DNA of 45,742 bases from CAYRFQ01 sp964423615 (GTDB lineage: Bacteria; Planctomycetota; Planctomycetia; Gemmatales; Gemmataceae), in NCBI GenBank assembly GCA_964423615.1, contig CAYRFQ010000054.1, positions 1-45,742 on the forward strand, in the 5' to 3' direction. Numbering within the stretch: the stretch's first letter is position 1; the number at the start of each line of letters is the position of its first letter. The notes beneath the pieces are model-generated. The model was not told the origin of the DNA. It made no database searches and saw only the letters and a list, made by a program, of their open reading frames with translations. Of the stretch, positions 24,743 to 33,574 are shown one piece after another. The position numbers and the translations under genes are program-made.

Positions 24743-26617
24743 ATGGTCTCCGATTGTAAAGGGTGCGTTCTGAGTCCTCTTTGGAAGAAATGGCTCGTCG
24801 TCCTTTTTCTTCCCTTGCCATTGCTCACAATTCTTGAGCAGTATCGTTCTTTCTCAGTTTCTTCCTCCGCGATTGAGTCGACGACCGCAGAAGTGCAAAA
24901 AACAGAGTCCGATCGATCTCCTGTCGACCTGTGGTTGACTAATGATGAACGCTGGTTGTTGACTGTGAACCAAACTTCCGCGACCGTTTCCTTGGTCGAT
25001 ATCGCAAGCGGCAAAGTTGTCGCGGAAGTGCCGTGCGGGGAAAAGCCTTCGGCCCTGGCTGTCACCTCGGACAACAAACGTGTTTTGGTCACGGGCACCT
25101 ATGGCGGCGATTTGACCGCATATGACTTCTCGAAAGGACGGCTAAAACGGACCGGTTCTATTTTTCTTGGATTCGAGCCTCGTGGTGCCGTGATCTCTCC
25201 CAATGGAAAATTGGCCTACGTCGCCTTGGAAACTGCCAACCGCGTTGCCGTCGTGGATTTGGAATCCTTGAAGGAAATCGAACGTATCGAAGCCGGACGG
25301 TGGCCTCGCTACTTGGCCCTGACTTCGGATGGCAAACGTCTGGCAGTCGGCAGCAACGGCGACGGGGGCGTGACTGTAATTGACACCGAAAAGCGAAAAA
25401 AGCTATTTTCGGAAACGTTCGTTGGCCTGAACCTCGGCCAGATGCACATTTCCAAGGATGACCAGTTCGTCTATTTCCCGTGGATGATCTATCGACTCAA
25501 CCCGATCACACCAACCAACATCCGCATCGGCTGGGTTCTTGCCAGCCGGATCGCCCGAGTCCGGCTAGATCGCCAAACCCGCCGCGAAGCACTGGAGTTG
25601 GATAAGAGGGGAGAAGCCGTCGCCGACCCGCACGGGTTGGCCTTCAGCGCCGACGAAAAATGGCTTGTGTCTGCGGCTTCCGGATCCCAGGAGTTACTCG
25701 TCTTTAAAACGAAAGGCATTCCTTGGCTCGCCCGTGGTGCTCGGGATCACATACCGCCAGAACTCTTGCGTGACCGCGACCGCTTTTATCGTATCTCTTT
25801 GGGTGGGCGCCCGATGGCTATTCGCTTTGGACCCAAAACTGGCCAAGTTTATGTTGCCAATTATCTGCTCAACGCCGTGCAGATTGTCGATCTGAAACAA
25901 CGAAAAATAATACGCACGATTCCTCTCGGGGGGCCAAAAGAACCGAGTCTGGCCCGCAAGGGAGAGGCGATCTTCTACGACGGTCGACGGTCGTTGGATC
26001 AATGGTATAGCTGTCATACGTGTCACCACGAAGGGCACACCAACAACATCGCCATGGACACATTCAACGACGGTCGCTTCCGCAATTACAAAACTGTCCT
26101 GAGCCTGCGGAACGTAACCCAAACCGGGCCTTGGACATGGCACGGTTGGCAGAAAGATCTCAATGCTGCCATGCGCAAGTCTCTGCAAGACACTATGCTC
26201 ACCCAGAGAAAGACGACCGACGAAGACGTGAAGGCCCTCATCGCCTTTTTGAAAACCCTGAGGCCACCGCCAAACCCCTATCGAAAAAGAGACGGCAGTT
26301 TAACTCCCAAGGCGGAACGAGGTAAGAAAGTGTTTCACAGCGCCAAGGCCGGGTGCCGTCGTTGTCATCGAGGACCATTCTTTACTGATGGTCGCATTCA
26401 CGATGTCGGAACTGGTTCCCCTACAGACGTCTATCGCGGCTACAACACACCATCACTGATTGGGGCGTATAGCCGAATGCTCTACCTTCACGATGGCCGG
26501 GCCGAAAGCCTGGAAGACGTCCTCCAAAAGCACCACAAACCTGAACGGGTTACAGGCATGGGTGCATTAACGAAAGACGAACTGAACGATCTGATCGCCT
26601 ACGTGAAATCATTGTGA
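24743..26617 (+). CDS. YVTN beta-propeller fused to a dihaem cytochrome c peroxidase-like domain
   Basis: 624 residues; AGGA stands eight bases before ATG 24743. A hydrophobic segment (WLVVLFLPLPLLTIL) is a signal or anchor. Residues 60-400 hold repeated YVTN-type blades (PSALAVTSDNKRVLVTG, PRGAVISPNGKLAYVA, PRYLALTSDGKRLAVG, PMAIRFGPKTGQVYVAN). Two haem-c sites follow: CHTCH at 424-428 and CRRCH at 538-542, the second in a MauG/CcpA-like context (PFFTDGRIHDVG...YNTPSLIGAYSRMLYLHDGR). It acts in the periplasm or crateriform space as an electron-transfer or peroxidase-type protein. It heads a same-strand set with three exported thioredoxin-fold genes. Confidence 0.88.
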   Translation: MVSDCKGCVLSPLWKKWLVVLFLPLPLLTILEQYRSFSVSSSAIESTTAEVQKTESDRSPVDLWLTNDERWLLTVNQTSATVSLVDIASGKVVAEVPCGEKPSALAVTSDNKRVLVTGTYGGDLTAYDFSKGRLKRTGSIFLGFEPRGAVISPNGKLAYVALETANRVAVVDLESLKEIERIEAGRWPRYLALTSDGKRLAVGSNGDGGVTVIDTEKRKKLFSETFVGLNLGQMHISKDDQFVYFPWMIYRLNPITPTNIRIGWVLASRIARVRLDRQTRREALELDKRGEAVADPHGLAFSADEKWLVSAASGSQELLVFKTKGIPWLARGARDHIPPELLRDRDRFYRISLGGRPMAIRFGPKTGQVYVANYLLNAVQIVDLKQRKIIRTIPLGGPKEPSLARKGEAIFYDGRRSLDQWYSCHTCHHEGHTNNIAMDTFNDGRFRNYKTVLSLRNVTQTGPWTWHGWQKDLNAAMRKSLQDTMLTQRKTTDEDVKALIAFLKTLRPPPNPYRKRDGSLTPKAERGKKVFHSAKAGCRRCHRGPFFTDGRIHDVGTGSPTDVYRGYNTPSLIGAYSRMLYLHDGRAESLEDVLQKHHKPERVTGMGALTKDELNDLIAYVKSL

Positions 26618-26783
26618 CTTTTGCCGCTACCGGCTTCGCCGAAAACATTCCGAGAATCTCAGGTTTCGTTCGAGTGGGAGATGCTTGGCACCAGCCGTGA
26701 TTATCCCAGGTTCGGATGTAGCCCATAAACTTGTGTTTTTCCTTACCACAATCGTAGTCCCTGTTCCAACTAGGAGTATTCGC

Positions 26784-27371
26784 ATGCGAGTCTTGACAGT
26801 TGCTTTGGCCGCCGTGGCCCTTTTGAGTTCCGCTAATTCCGTTCACGCCCAGGCCAAAGTCGGCCAGAAGGCACCAACGTTCAGCAAGTTGAGCGGTACG
26901 TTGGGTGGCCAAAAAGACATCACGATGTCCTCGTCCGATTTCAAAGGCAAGGTTACAGCTTTAATCATCACCTGCAATCACTGCCCCGTCGCAGTCCGCT
27001 ACGAAGATAAGATCATCAAACTGGCCGAAAAATACAGCGAAAACAACAAAGTAGGAGTCGTCGCGATCAACGTCAACAATCTCGAAGCGGACAAGCTCCC
27101 TGCCATGAAAGTCCGTGCCAAGGCAAAAGGTTTCAACTTCCCATACCTGTACGACCCAAGCCAAAAAATTGCCCGCGCTCTCGGTGCCCGCGTGACGCCT
27201 GAGTTCTACGTCATCGATGCCAAAGGTACTCTAGTCTATCATGGTGCGATGGATCAACGCGGTAAGGGTTCAAACTTTGTCGACTTGGCTATCCAGGCGA
27301 CCTTGAACGGCGAAACACCGAAAACCCAGAACACACGGGCGTTCGGTTGCTCAGTCAAGTATCAACGCTAA
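26784..27371 (+). CDS. Exported thioredoxin-fold (AhpC/TSA-like) protein with CxxC
   Basis: 195 residues from ATG 26784, eight bases after AGGAG; longer in-frame readings lack a signal. A signal peptide ends at VHAQ. The redoxin fold shows TCNHCPVAVRYEDKI with Cys64 and Cys67, and a cis-Pro region GARVTPEFYVID. The CNHCP motif is typical of a planctomycete redoxin family near peroxiredoxins and TlpA. It should exchange thiols outside the cytoplasm. The gene lies in a plus-strand group with a dihaem cytochrome before it and a peroxiredoxin after it, pointing to redox maintenance of exported proteins. Confidence 0.88.
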   Translation: MRVLTVALAAVALLSSANSVHAQAKVGQKAPTFSKLSGTLGGQKDITMSSSDFKGKVTALIITCNHCPVAVRYEDKIIKLAEKYSENNKVGVVAINVNNLEADKLPAMKVRAKAKGFNFPYLYDPSQKIARALGARVTPEFYVIDAKGTLVYHGAMDQRGKGSNFVDLAIQATLNGETPKTQNTRAFGCSVKYQR

Positions 27372-27407
27372 ACCAAATTCCGAAAGCTGGTGCATTCTCA
27401 TCCTGAA

Positions 27408-27437
27408 GGTAGGACGGCCTTTCCAGGCCGTCCTACC
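27408..27437 (+). repeat. Perfect 13-bp hairpin, terminator or REP-like palindrome
   Basis: GGTAGGACGGCCT (27408-27420) and its exact complement (27425-27437) frame a TTCC loop. It begins 36 bases after the stop of the redoxin gene. There is no long T-run after it, only GTTTATC, so it is either a weak terminator or one copy of a dispersed palindromic repeat. Confidence 0.7.
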
Positions 27438-27596
27438 GTTTATCCCTCGCTGATCAACGTAGTCATACTTTGCCAGACTTCCTGGTCAGCATGGTCCGAC
27501 GTTTGGGCGATCTTGCCAGCCAGCGTTCGCAGCCGACTTGTCCGCCGGACCACCCCTGAAAACCTACCCACCCAAGAAGTCCAAGGAGTCGCACCC

Positions 27597-28178
27597 ATGA
27601 AAAACAATTACAGATGGGCTTACACGGTTGTGTCAATTGCCGCATTGAGCATCGTTACCAACAACTGCATCGCTGGGCAGACCAACCTCAAAGTCGGCGA
27701 CAACGCGCCTGTTTTTTCAGGCACCGACGAGCAAGGCAAAGCCTGGAAGTCCACCGATTACGTTGGCAAGAAAGTGATCGTCGTCTACTTCTACCCAGCT
27801 GATTTTACAGGCGGCTGCACCAAACAAGCCTGTGGATTCCGCGACGACTTTAAGGCCCTCACTAAGAAAGGGGTCCTTGTAGTAGGCGTCAGCGGCGACA
27901 GCATCAAGACCCATGCCCTGTTCAAGAAATACCACAAGCTGCCCTTCACATTGTTGGCCGATCCAAAAGGCAGAATCGCCAAGAAGTTTGGTGTCCCGCA
28001 CGGAAAAGGCGGAACCATCCAGCGGAAACCGTTCGGCGAAAAGCTCAACCTAACACGAGGAGTCACGATTCATCGCTGGACCATCGTCATTGGTCGCGAT
28101 GGCAAAATCGGAATGATCAATTCGAGTGTAAAAGCGGCGAAAGACAGCAAGCAAATTCTAAAATTCGTGAACCAATAG
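27597..28178 (+). CDS. Exported peroxiredoxin (Bcp/AhpC-TSA type)
   Basis: 193 residues from ATG 27597 with AAGGAG nearby; earlier in-frame starts would add a long unsupported leader. A signal peptide (VVSIAALSIVTNNCIAG) is followed by the peroxiredoxin fold. YPADFTGGCTKQACGFRD has the peroxidatic Cys74 with the Pro-x-x-x-Thr-x-x-Cys motif and a likely resolving Cys79 five residues on, as in Bcp-type enzymes. It reduces peroxides with electrons from a thioredoxin-like partner, which neighbouring genes could supply. Export of a Bcp-like enzyme is unusual outside planctomycetes. Confidence 0.9.
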   Translation: MKNNYRWAYTVVSIAALSIVTNNCIAGQTNLKVGDNAPVFSGTDEQGKAWKSTDYVGKKVIVVYFYPADFTGGCTKQACGFRDDFKALTKKGVLVVGVSGDSIKTHALFKKYHKLPFTLLADPKGRIAKKFGVPHGKGGTIQRKPFGEKLNLTRGVTIHRWTIVIGRDGKIGMINSSVKAAKDSKQILKFVNQ

Positions 28179-28280
28179 CCGAGCGAAGAATTGAGCTACT
28201 GGTAGTGTCCCGGAAACTTGGCCGACCGGGACCATATCTCACTCGCATATCCCCCCAACTTTTTCTTAGGAATTTTTCGA

Positions 28281-28826
28281 ATGGGAAAAGTACAAACGGC
28301 AGGTCTAGCCGTGTTGATGGTCGGATTATTGCCCCTGTGTCCGGTCGCGTCGCTGGCCCTAAGCGCAGACTTTAACGTCGCCATCCAGCCCGTCACTTTC
28401 GAAGAACTCTCCAAAGAAGTCGTCAAGCACAGAGGAAAGGTTGTTGTCGTCGATTGCTGGTTCGTTGGCTGTGTACCTTGCTACGAATGCCTGAAGCACC
28501 TCTCCCAAGTGCAGAAGAAACGAGCTGGCGACGGCATGATCACCTTGACCGTGTGCATCAACATCCTCGATGATCCATGGCCGAAATACGAAAAAGACGC
28601 AAATAACATTTTGAAGAAATTAGACATCCATGCTCGTAATCGTCTGCTCAAACTCAGTTACAACGAAGCCGAGAAGAAGATGCAATTACCCGGAAGTTTT
28701 CCCACGGTGTTCGTCTTCAATCGACAAGGTAAATGGCGGCAATTTTCCGGCGAACAAGTCGGCGACCCTTTAGACACGTGGATCATGCAGTGTTTGAAAG
28801 AGAAAAACGTTCCGCCAAAAAAATAA
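28281..28826 (+). CDS. Exported thioredoxin/TlpA-like protein
   Basis: 181 residues from ATG 28281, with AGGA upstream. A signal peptide (LAVLMVGLLPLCPVASLA) precedes a thioredoxin fold with VVDCWFVGCVPCYECLKHL. The active CVPC is at Cys64 and Cys67, and a later GSFPTVFVFNRQGKW holds the cis-Pro. Extra cysteines (Cys59, Cys70) lie beside the active site, which is unusual. It probably reduces or transfers disulfides outside the cytoplasm and may recycle the peroxiredoxin encoded just upstream. The 102-base gap suggests the same transcript or a close promoter. Confidence 0.85.
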   Translation: MGKVQTAGLAVLMVGLLPLCPVASLALSADFNVAIQPVTFEELSKEVVKHRGKVVVVDCWFVGCVPCYECLKHLSQVQKKRAGDGMITLTVCINILDDPWPKYEKDANNILKKLDIHARNRLLKLSYNEAEKKMQLPGSFPTVFVFNRQGKWRQFSGEQVGDPLDTWIMQCLKEKNVPPKK

Positions 28827-29517
28827 GGGGCTGGTTGACCATCTCCTTGGGATACCATTCCAGAACAGCTCGTTCGAACAGTCAAAACAGGTCTTGGAAA
28901 CCACCAACATCAATCCAGCAAAGCTTGTGGAACTCAAACGAAGACCGCTCAGCCAACCAAACACAACCCCTAATGTCCATCCGTGAGATCTCCGCGTATT
29001 CGTTTCTCAGAAGTGAAGACCAGCAAATCAACACGGACATTGTTAATTCGGCCCGATTCGTACTCACATGAAAATTTTCGCAACGGACGGTTCAACCATT
29101 CTTGAAGGGCCGTTTCGGGTGTGACTCAATCGTGCCATTCGAATACCAATCCCCATAGAGCGTCGCTAACGTTTTCCAATTCCAATTGCGTGCCCCTTCT
29201 CCATCGGCGAACCTTTCCGCACACCCGATAGCATCCAAGGACATCGTTAAGGAAATAAATCCCCCGAGTTAGCGACACCTCGCCATAGAAAGCAGGCAAA
29301 TATGTCGGCGAATAGGTTCGTTAGGAAAATTGAACATCAGAAAATCCAAATCATCGGGTCCGGGCCAATCTTACTCGCTTAGAGCGGTTCACGTTTGGGT
29401 TGGACACAGTTCAACAGGCTTGTATTGAGGAACTCGCTTCCGAACCCATGGGTTGTACCCAACCCAAGCGTGAACCGCTCTAGCCGCATCTCAGATTCTT
29501 TTTGGGTGGTTCCGAAG
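28827..29517. other. Intergenic region with a MITE-like element and a faint gene remnant
   Basis: No convincing gene in 690 bases. The MITE-like element is at 29380-29482. On the minus strand around 29090-29330 a broken frame reads IGCAERFADGEGARNWNW, with RRHICLLSMARC before it. This faintly recalls the N-terminal half of the 36717 gene family (RKLRLFVCACVR, CGERLANGH). I regard it as a possible further remnant with low certainty. Confidence 0.4.
29380..29482. mobile_element. 103-bp MITE-like element with 24-bp inverted ends and TA borders
   Basis: The left end (29380-29403) begins TAGAGCGGTTCACG and the right end (29459-29482) is its reverse complement with 23 of 24 bases matching. Between them lie 55 bases without coding capacity. 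Both borders are TA, as expected for IS630/Tc1-type insertion. It lies 36 bases after the stop of the BNR-like gene. No transposase is present in it. Confidence 0.8.
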
Positions 29518-30396
29518 TCACCTTGCCCGAACCCGTCCATGAACGAACCCAGTAACATGATGCTCTGATCGATGGACTTGTCGCCATCGAATGGCATCCG
29601 CCGACACTAAAATCTTTCCACGCCAGTGAGTCCCGACGTAGACGTTGTTCCCATAACTGCAACGAAGCGGTGCGGCAGTATTTCGAACACGACGCCACCT
29701 TCTTCCGTCGGGTGAGAAATACGTCGCACCGAGACCAACCCCCACGAACTCCTCTCCGGTCCAAACGACGCTGTTGATGTGTTCGCCTTCTTCCCCAACT
29801 TGTCGGTTGGTCCAGGTCAAACCGTCGCGACTCGTCATACGGAGACCGTGCAAACCGGTTCCTACGAAAACGTTATTCCCAAATGCGATGGCAATGAACG
29901 TGTCTCGTGCGGGTCGACCTTCGGCCTCCCGCCAAGTCGATCCGTCCTGAGAAACCACGACCATTCCACGGACCCCCGCGGCGACGAATTTTCCATTGCC
30001 ATAGGTGATCGAAGTCAACGACCGTTTTCGTTCAGTATGAATTCGCGGCCATCGCGAACCATTTTCGCTCGTCGTCGAGGAAAGAAGGTTAACGTCGGGA
30101 GAGTAACCACCCACAGCAACGTACTTGTCCCCGCCATGCTGGATGGCCGAAAGATACGGTGGCGGGTCATTTTGCAGGACCGTGGGTTCGGACCACTGAG
30201 TTCCGTCTTGACTCGTCGAGGTTATGGAACGGGCACCAAAGGAACCGACCACCACGAACCGACCACCACCAAAGGCCCCATCCCGATAAAGGTGGTTTCG
30301 ATCACCCAATACAGGCTCGGACCATTCCCGTCCGTTGGCCGAACTCATCCGCAACCCGTGATGGCCGTAGGCTACAAAGAGGTGTAGTTCAGACAT
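29518..30396 (-). CDS. BNR-like beta-propeller protein without signal peptide
   Basis: 292 residues from ATG 30396. It consists of about six repeats of an approximately 45-residue unit with the pattern 'y(g)nG.fVavG..G...tS.DG..W': SSANGREWSEP, STSQDGTQWSEP, VVSQDGSTWREA, MTSRDGLTWTNR, YFSPDGRRWRRV, LVSADAIRWRQV. This is the Asp-box propeller layout of Ycf48- and sialidase-like folds. No signal peptide is seen, so it is probably cytosolic or uses another export route. Substrate and role are unknown. The MITE-like element sits just past its stop and may have changed the tail. Confidence 0.75.
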   Translation of the reverse strand: MSELHLFVAYGHHGLRMSSANGREWSEPVLGDRNHLYRDGAFGGGRFVVVGSFGARSITSTSQDGTQWSEPTVLQNDPPPYLSAIQHGGDKYVAVGGYSPDVNLLSSTTSENGSRWPRIHTERKRSLTSITYGNGKFVAAGVRGMVVVSQDGSTWREAEGRPARDTFIAIAFGNNVFVGTGLHGLRMTSRDGLTWTNRQVGEEGEHINSVVWTGEEFVGVGLGATYFSPDGRRWRRVRNTAAPLRCSYGNNVYVGTHWRGKILVSADAIRWRQVHRSEHHVTGFVHGRVRAR

Positions 30397-30870
30397 GTTA
30401 TCTCAACCTTCGGGTGTGAAGAAGAATCGTTCGATTCAACACGGTTCCTTCGTTGGTGTTGGGTGTGAAAATTCTATCTCCATTCTGCCGATCAACAGAC
30501 CACGTGTAAAGAGCTTGGGTAGGTCGTCGGGCCTGTCCTGCAACACAGCAAACAGCTCGCATCGATTTTTTTCTTGTCGCACCTGCGCGGAACACCTATC
30601 TTCAAAACCAGTGCCCACCTGTGCAAGACACAAGGATATTTTGCTCACCAGACCCCGTTCTCTCGCGAATGTTCGTTATGCAACATCCCGGTTCCCGTTT
30701 TTGCCTCGCTATGGAAAGCCAAGGCACAGCCAATTGTGGGTTCACCCATAAAAGACGTAGTGTGCCATCCTCGCAAGCTCCGCGTCACACCCTATACCCC
30801 AACTACTGCACTCATTCACAGAACGCTCTAATCATTTGGTTTCTGTGAACTTTCACCCAAGAAAACACCC
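30397..30870. other. Intergenic region, no convincing gene
   Basis: Divergent promoters for the BNR-like gene (minus) and the esterase gene (plus) should lie here. Open frames of 65-118 codons overlap on both strands without ribosome sites or motifs. A 70-codon minus frame (30436-30648) has protein-like composition but no recognisable family. Confidence 0.45.
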
Positions 30871-31947
30871 ATGAAAACACTCCTTCCAACCATTGCCACG
30901 ACATTGTTGGTCCTCGCCCTTTACAACGTTTCCCAGGCCAAGTGTGCCCAGAACACCGTCAAAGTCTTCATCCTCGCAGGCCAATCAAATATGGTGGGCC
31001 AGGCAAGCAACAAATTGCTCGAACACCAAGCGACAGCACCAAAAACAAAAAAAGTTTTCGCTCATCTCCGAAAAGACGGTAAATGGGTCGTGCGCAACGA
31101 CGTGTTCATCAAATTTTTCGAGCGTCACGGAGGACTCACGATCGGCTACGGTCAACGCGGTCACACCGGACCAGCCCTACAGTTCGGGACGGTCGTTGGG
31201 GACCACTTCGACGAACCTGTCTTGATCATCAAAACGGCATGGGGCGGCCACTCCCTCTACCGCGACTTTCGCCCACCTTCCGCTGGCCTCCCCAGCGAGG
31301 AGAAACTCAAAGCCCAACTTGAACAAGCTCAAAAACGAGTCTTACAACGAAACAAGCAGCGGAAACGAAACGATCCTTTACCCACGATGAAGGACATCAC
31401 CGCCGGATACGGCAAAACCTACCGCATGATGATCGAGGAAATCGAAAACACTTTAGAGAACTACGAGAAGCTGTTTCCTAAGTTGAAGGGCAAGAAACTC
31501 GAAGTGGCTGGCTTCGTTTGGTTTCAAGGTTGGAACGATCAGTACAACGGCGCCGAGACAGAATACGCCGCCAACATGAAGTTTTTCATCAAGGACGTCC
31601 GAAAAGACTTAAAAGCCCCCAACATGCCGGTTGTGATTGCGATGATGGGCCAAAACGGATCGACTCCAGCCAAAGGTGCCATGTTGACGATTCAACAAGC
31701 GCAGGCATCCATGGAGACAATCACCGAGTTCAAAGGCAACGTCAAAGCATTTCGTACGGACGTCCTCGTCGACAAGGCTGCCGAGGAGTTGTACCCCATG
31801 TGGCGACAACGGTTCAAAGAATGGGAACTGATTGGCTCTGATCACCGGTATCATTATCTCGGCAGTGCAATTTGGTTCCACCGCATCGGTCAAGCAATGG
31901 GCAAAAATATCCTCGAGTTGATGGGACAAACAACTTCGAAAAACTAA
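30871..31947 (+). CDS. Secreted SASA-domain carbohydrate esterase (sialate O-acetylesterase-like)
   Basis: 358 residues with a signal peptide (TTLLVLALYNVSQA). The SGNH-type catalytic motif VFILAGQSNMVGQ has Ser39 as nucleophile. IIKTAWGGHSL gives the Gly block, GFVWFQGWND the Asn-containing block, and GSDHRYHYLGSA the late Asp-x-x-His pair. It should remove acetyl groups from sugars outside the cell, as in the SASA family of planctomycetes. The ribosome site is weak (AAGAAAA); ATG 30871 is chosen because the signal peptide follows. With the sialidase, protease and Gfo/Idh genes it fits a polymer-degrading lifestyle. Confidence 0.92.
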   Translation: MKTLLPTIATTLLVLALYNVSQAKCAQNTVKVFILAGQSNMVGQASNKLLEHQATAPKTKKVFAHLRKDGKWVVRNDVFIKFFERHGGLTIGYGQRGHTGPALQFGTVVGDHFDEPVLIIKTAWGGHSLYRDFRPPSAGLPSEEKLKAQLEQAQKRVLQRNKQRKRNDPLPTMKDITAGYGKTYRMMIEEIENTLENYEKLFPKLKGKKLEVAGFVWFQGWNDQYNGAETEYAANMKFFIKDVRKDLKAPNMPVVIAMMGQNGSTPAKGAMLTIQQAQASMETITEFKGNVKAFRTDVLVDKAAEELYPMWRQRFKEWELIGSDHRYHYLGSAIWFHRIGQAMGKNILELMGQTTSKN

Positions 31948-33067
31948 ATGAGAAGCAAAGGAAATGATCGTCCAATTCCGTAAGTCCAAATGCCCAGTCG
32001 GATGGATCATCTCCTTTCACTTCGAAACGAGTTTTTTTTGAAAGCGAGCCTCTTTTCCCTCCCCCTGAATCCTGAAATCCACGGGTACGATACTCAACGT
32101 CCTTCTACCGAGTGGAGGCACCTTGCGTGCAGGCTAATCGCCTGCACGCGGTCAGAAGGATCAAGGAATCCGATCTCGAAGAGGGCCCCGGTGGCCCAAA
32201 AAGCCACGTTATGCAATGGAGCGCGAGTTACTGTCTTGCCCTTCCAATGCAACAACGAGACGCATCTCACCATCAGACGGCAATCCATTTCGCTCGCAAA
32301 CTCCCTTTGCTAATTCGAGTGAATCCTCGGCACATCTGGTGATCGCAAATCTACCTTTCCAATTACCTTTTTCAGCCCACGCACCGAGGACGCAGGTCAC
32401 TCGTTCTCACGATCGCGACATCAACAAGAGTCACCAGCCTCAAGACTCACCAAATCCAGCAAATCGAATTTCAGGTACTTGTCCGCCTTAAAGGCGGTGT
32501 GTAGCATCTAGTACTAGTCCAATGTGTAGCCGAATCTTGCATTCCCAACGCAAGAACGGGGGACCCAAAGATCGGATGCGGTTTGCAAAGACCGATCAGG
32601 GGCGTAGGTTGGATCGAGAATTCGATTCATTCGAATTTCACCACCCGGGTACTTTCAAGCCCGAGCCCGTCAGCTAACCTCGTAGGCAGGCCCGAATGTG
32701 TTGTCCTGGCCGTAATTGAAAGGGCGCACACGTCCCCATCCAGGACCCAAAATGCGAGTGCGTATTGGCTCCCGCGTTCACAATCTCAAGAGTCATCCCT
32801 CGTTGAGTCGATGCAACTCGCGAGAAGATTTCCTGGAAAACGGTCGAAGAGCCCACCTCCAAAATGATCGATTCGTGCTGATGTGTTGGTCCGTCGGTCG
32901 ACGTGTTGTTATTCATAGCTGTCGTGGTCTCACGCCGGTCTGGCCCGGACTTGTACCACGACACCGAACCCGCAACATGCAGTTGACCTCTTTTCAAATA
33001 GCTATCACTGGCACCATTCCGAGGCCAAAGCAGAGGATGCACCACCATCCGGTGAAGAGGTTTTTCC
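31948..33067. other. Long intergenic region, no convincing gene
   Basis: 1.1 kb with overlapping open frames (longest 214 codons, minus, 32674-33318) that lack a ribosome site and a recognisable fold and partly run into the next gene. It contains the hairpin at 32125-32149 and a short palindrome CCGCCTTAAAGGCGG near 32483. Nothing identifies a function. Confidence 0.5.
32125..32149. repeat. 10-bp perfect hairpin with TAATC loop
   Basis: GCGTGCAGGC (32125-32134) pairs exactly with GCCTGCACGC (32140-32149). It has no T-run and no gene next to it, so a REP-like intergenic palindrome is the most likely reading. Confidence 0.65.
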
Positions 33068-33574
33068 ATGCCTGAACAACTCATACCTCCCGAGGAATGC
33101 CCGTGCGAATCCCAGCAAGAATCCGTACCTGGGCTGACGCTTGAGACGATGCTGCGACGGTTACCGCGGACTCTACGCCAACTCCGCTTCCACGGCATCG
33201 GCAAACGCCCAGTCCGTATCGCCGAGCAACGAGATCTGGAAGATTTAATCCGGGCAATGTTACCCCTGTTTTGCAACGAATGGCGAGAGCATTGCCGGAA
33301 CCCAGAATATTCCCCCATGCCCCGGACGGATTACCTCTTGCTGGACATCGACCTCGCGTTGACTTCCAAGTACGTGGCTCGTGGAGGGCTCCAAAACGAA
33401 CTCGCCCATCAGATACGCTGCGACGCCTCCTACTACGAACAAGAAGACCTTTGTAGCGAGTTGGTCGTCTTTATCTACGATCCCCAAGGACAGTTGCGAA
33501 CACCTGAAATCTTGGAATCCATATGTGGTCTACCCAACAGCGACGTTGTGATCCGTTGTGTGGTTGGAAAATAG
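33068..33574 (+). CDS. DpnII/MboI-like PD-(D/E)XK nuclease-fold protein with altered active site
   Basis: 168 residues; AGAGG stands seven bases before ATG 33068. The second half follows the REase_DpnII-MboI layout: RTDYLLL (Asp88), a strand where 'EVK' is expected, a helix with NELAHQIRCDASYY, then LVVFIYDPQGQLRTPEILES. The expected acid of the ExK motif is replaced: residues read LALTSKYVARGG, so Thr99-Ser100-Lys101 stand there, with Lys kept. The protein may be inactive, or bind nucleic acid only. The first half (LRRLPRTLRQLRFHGIGKRPVRIAEQRDLEDLIRAMLPL) matches the helical leader of such proteins. It is followed directly by a methyltransferase frame. Confidence 0.7.
   Translation: MPEQLIPPEECPCESQQESVPGLTLETMLRRLPRTLRQLRFHGIGKRPVRIAEQRDLEDLIRAMLPLFCNEWREHCRNPEYSPMPRTDYLLLDIDLALTSKYVARGGLQNELAHQIRCDASYYEQEDLCSELVVFIYDPQGQLRTPEILESICGLPNSDVVIRCVVGK

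Noticed and set aside
32674..33318. 214-codon minus-strand open frame
   Set aside because: It overlaps the nuclease-fold gene, starts inside it, and shows no motif or ribosome site.
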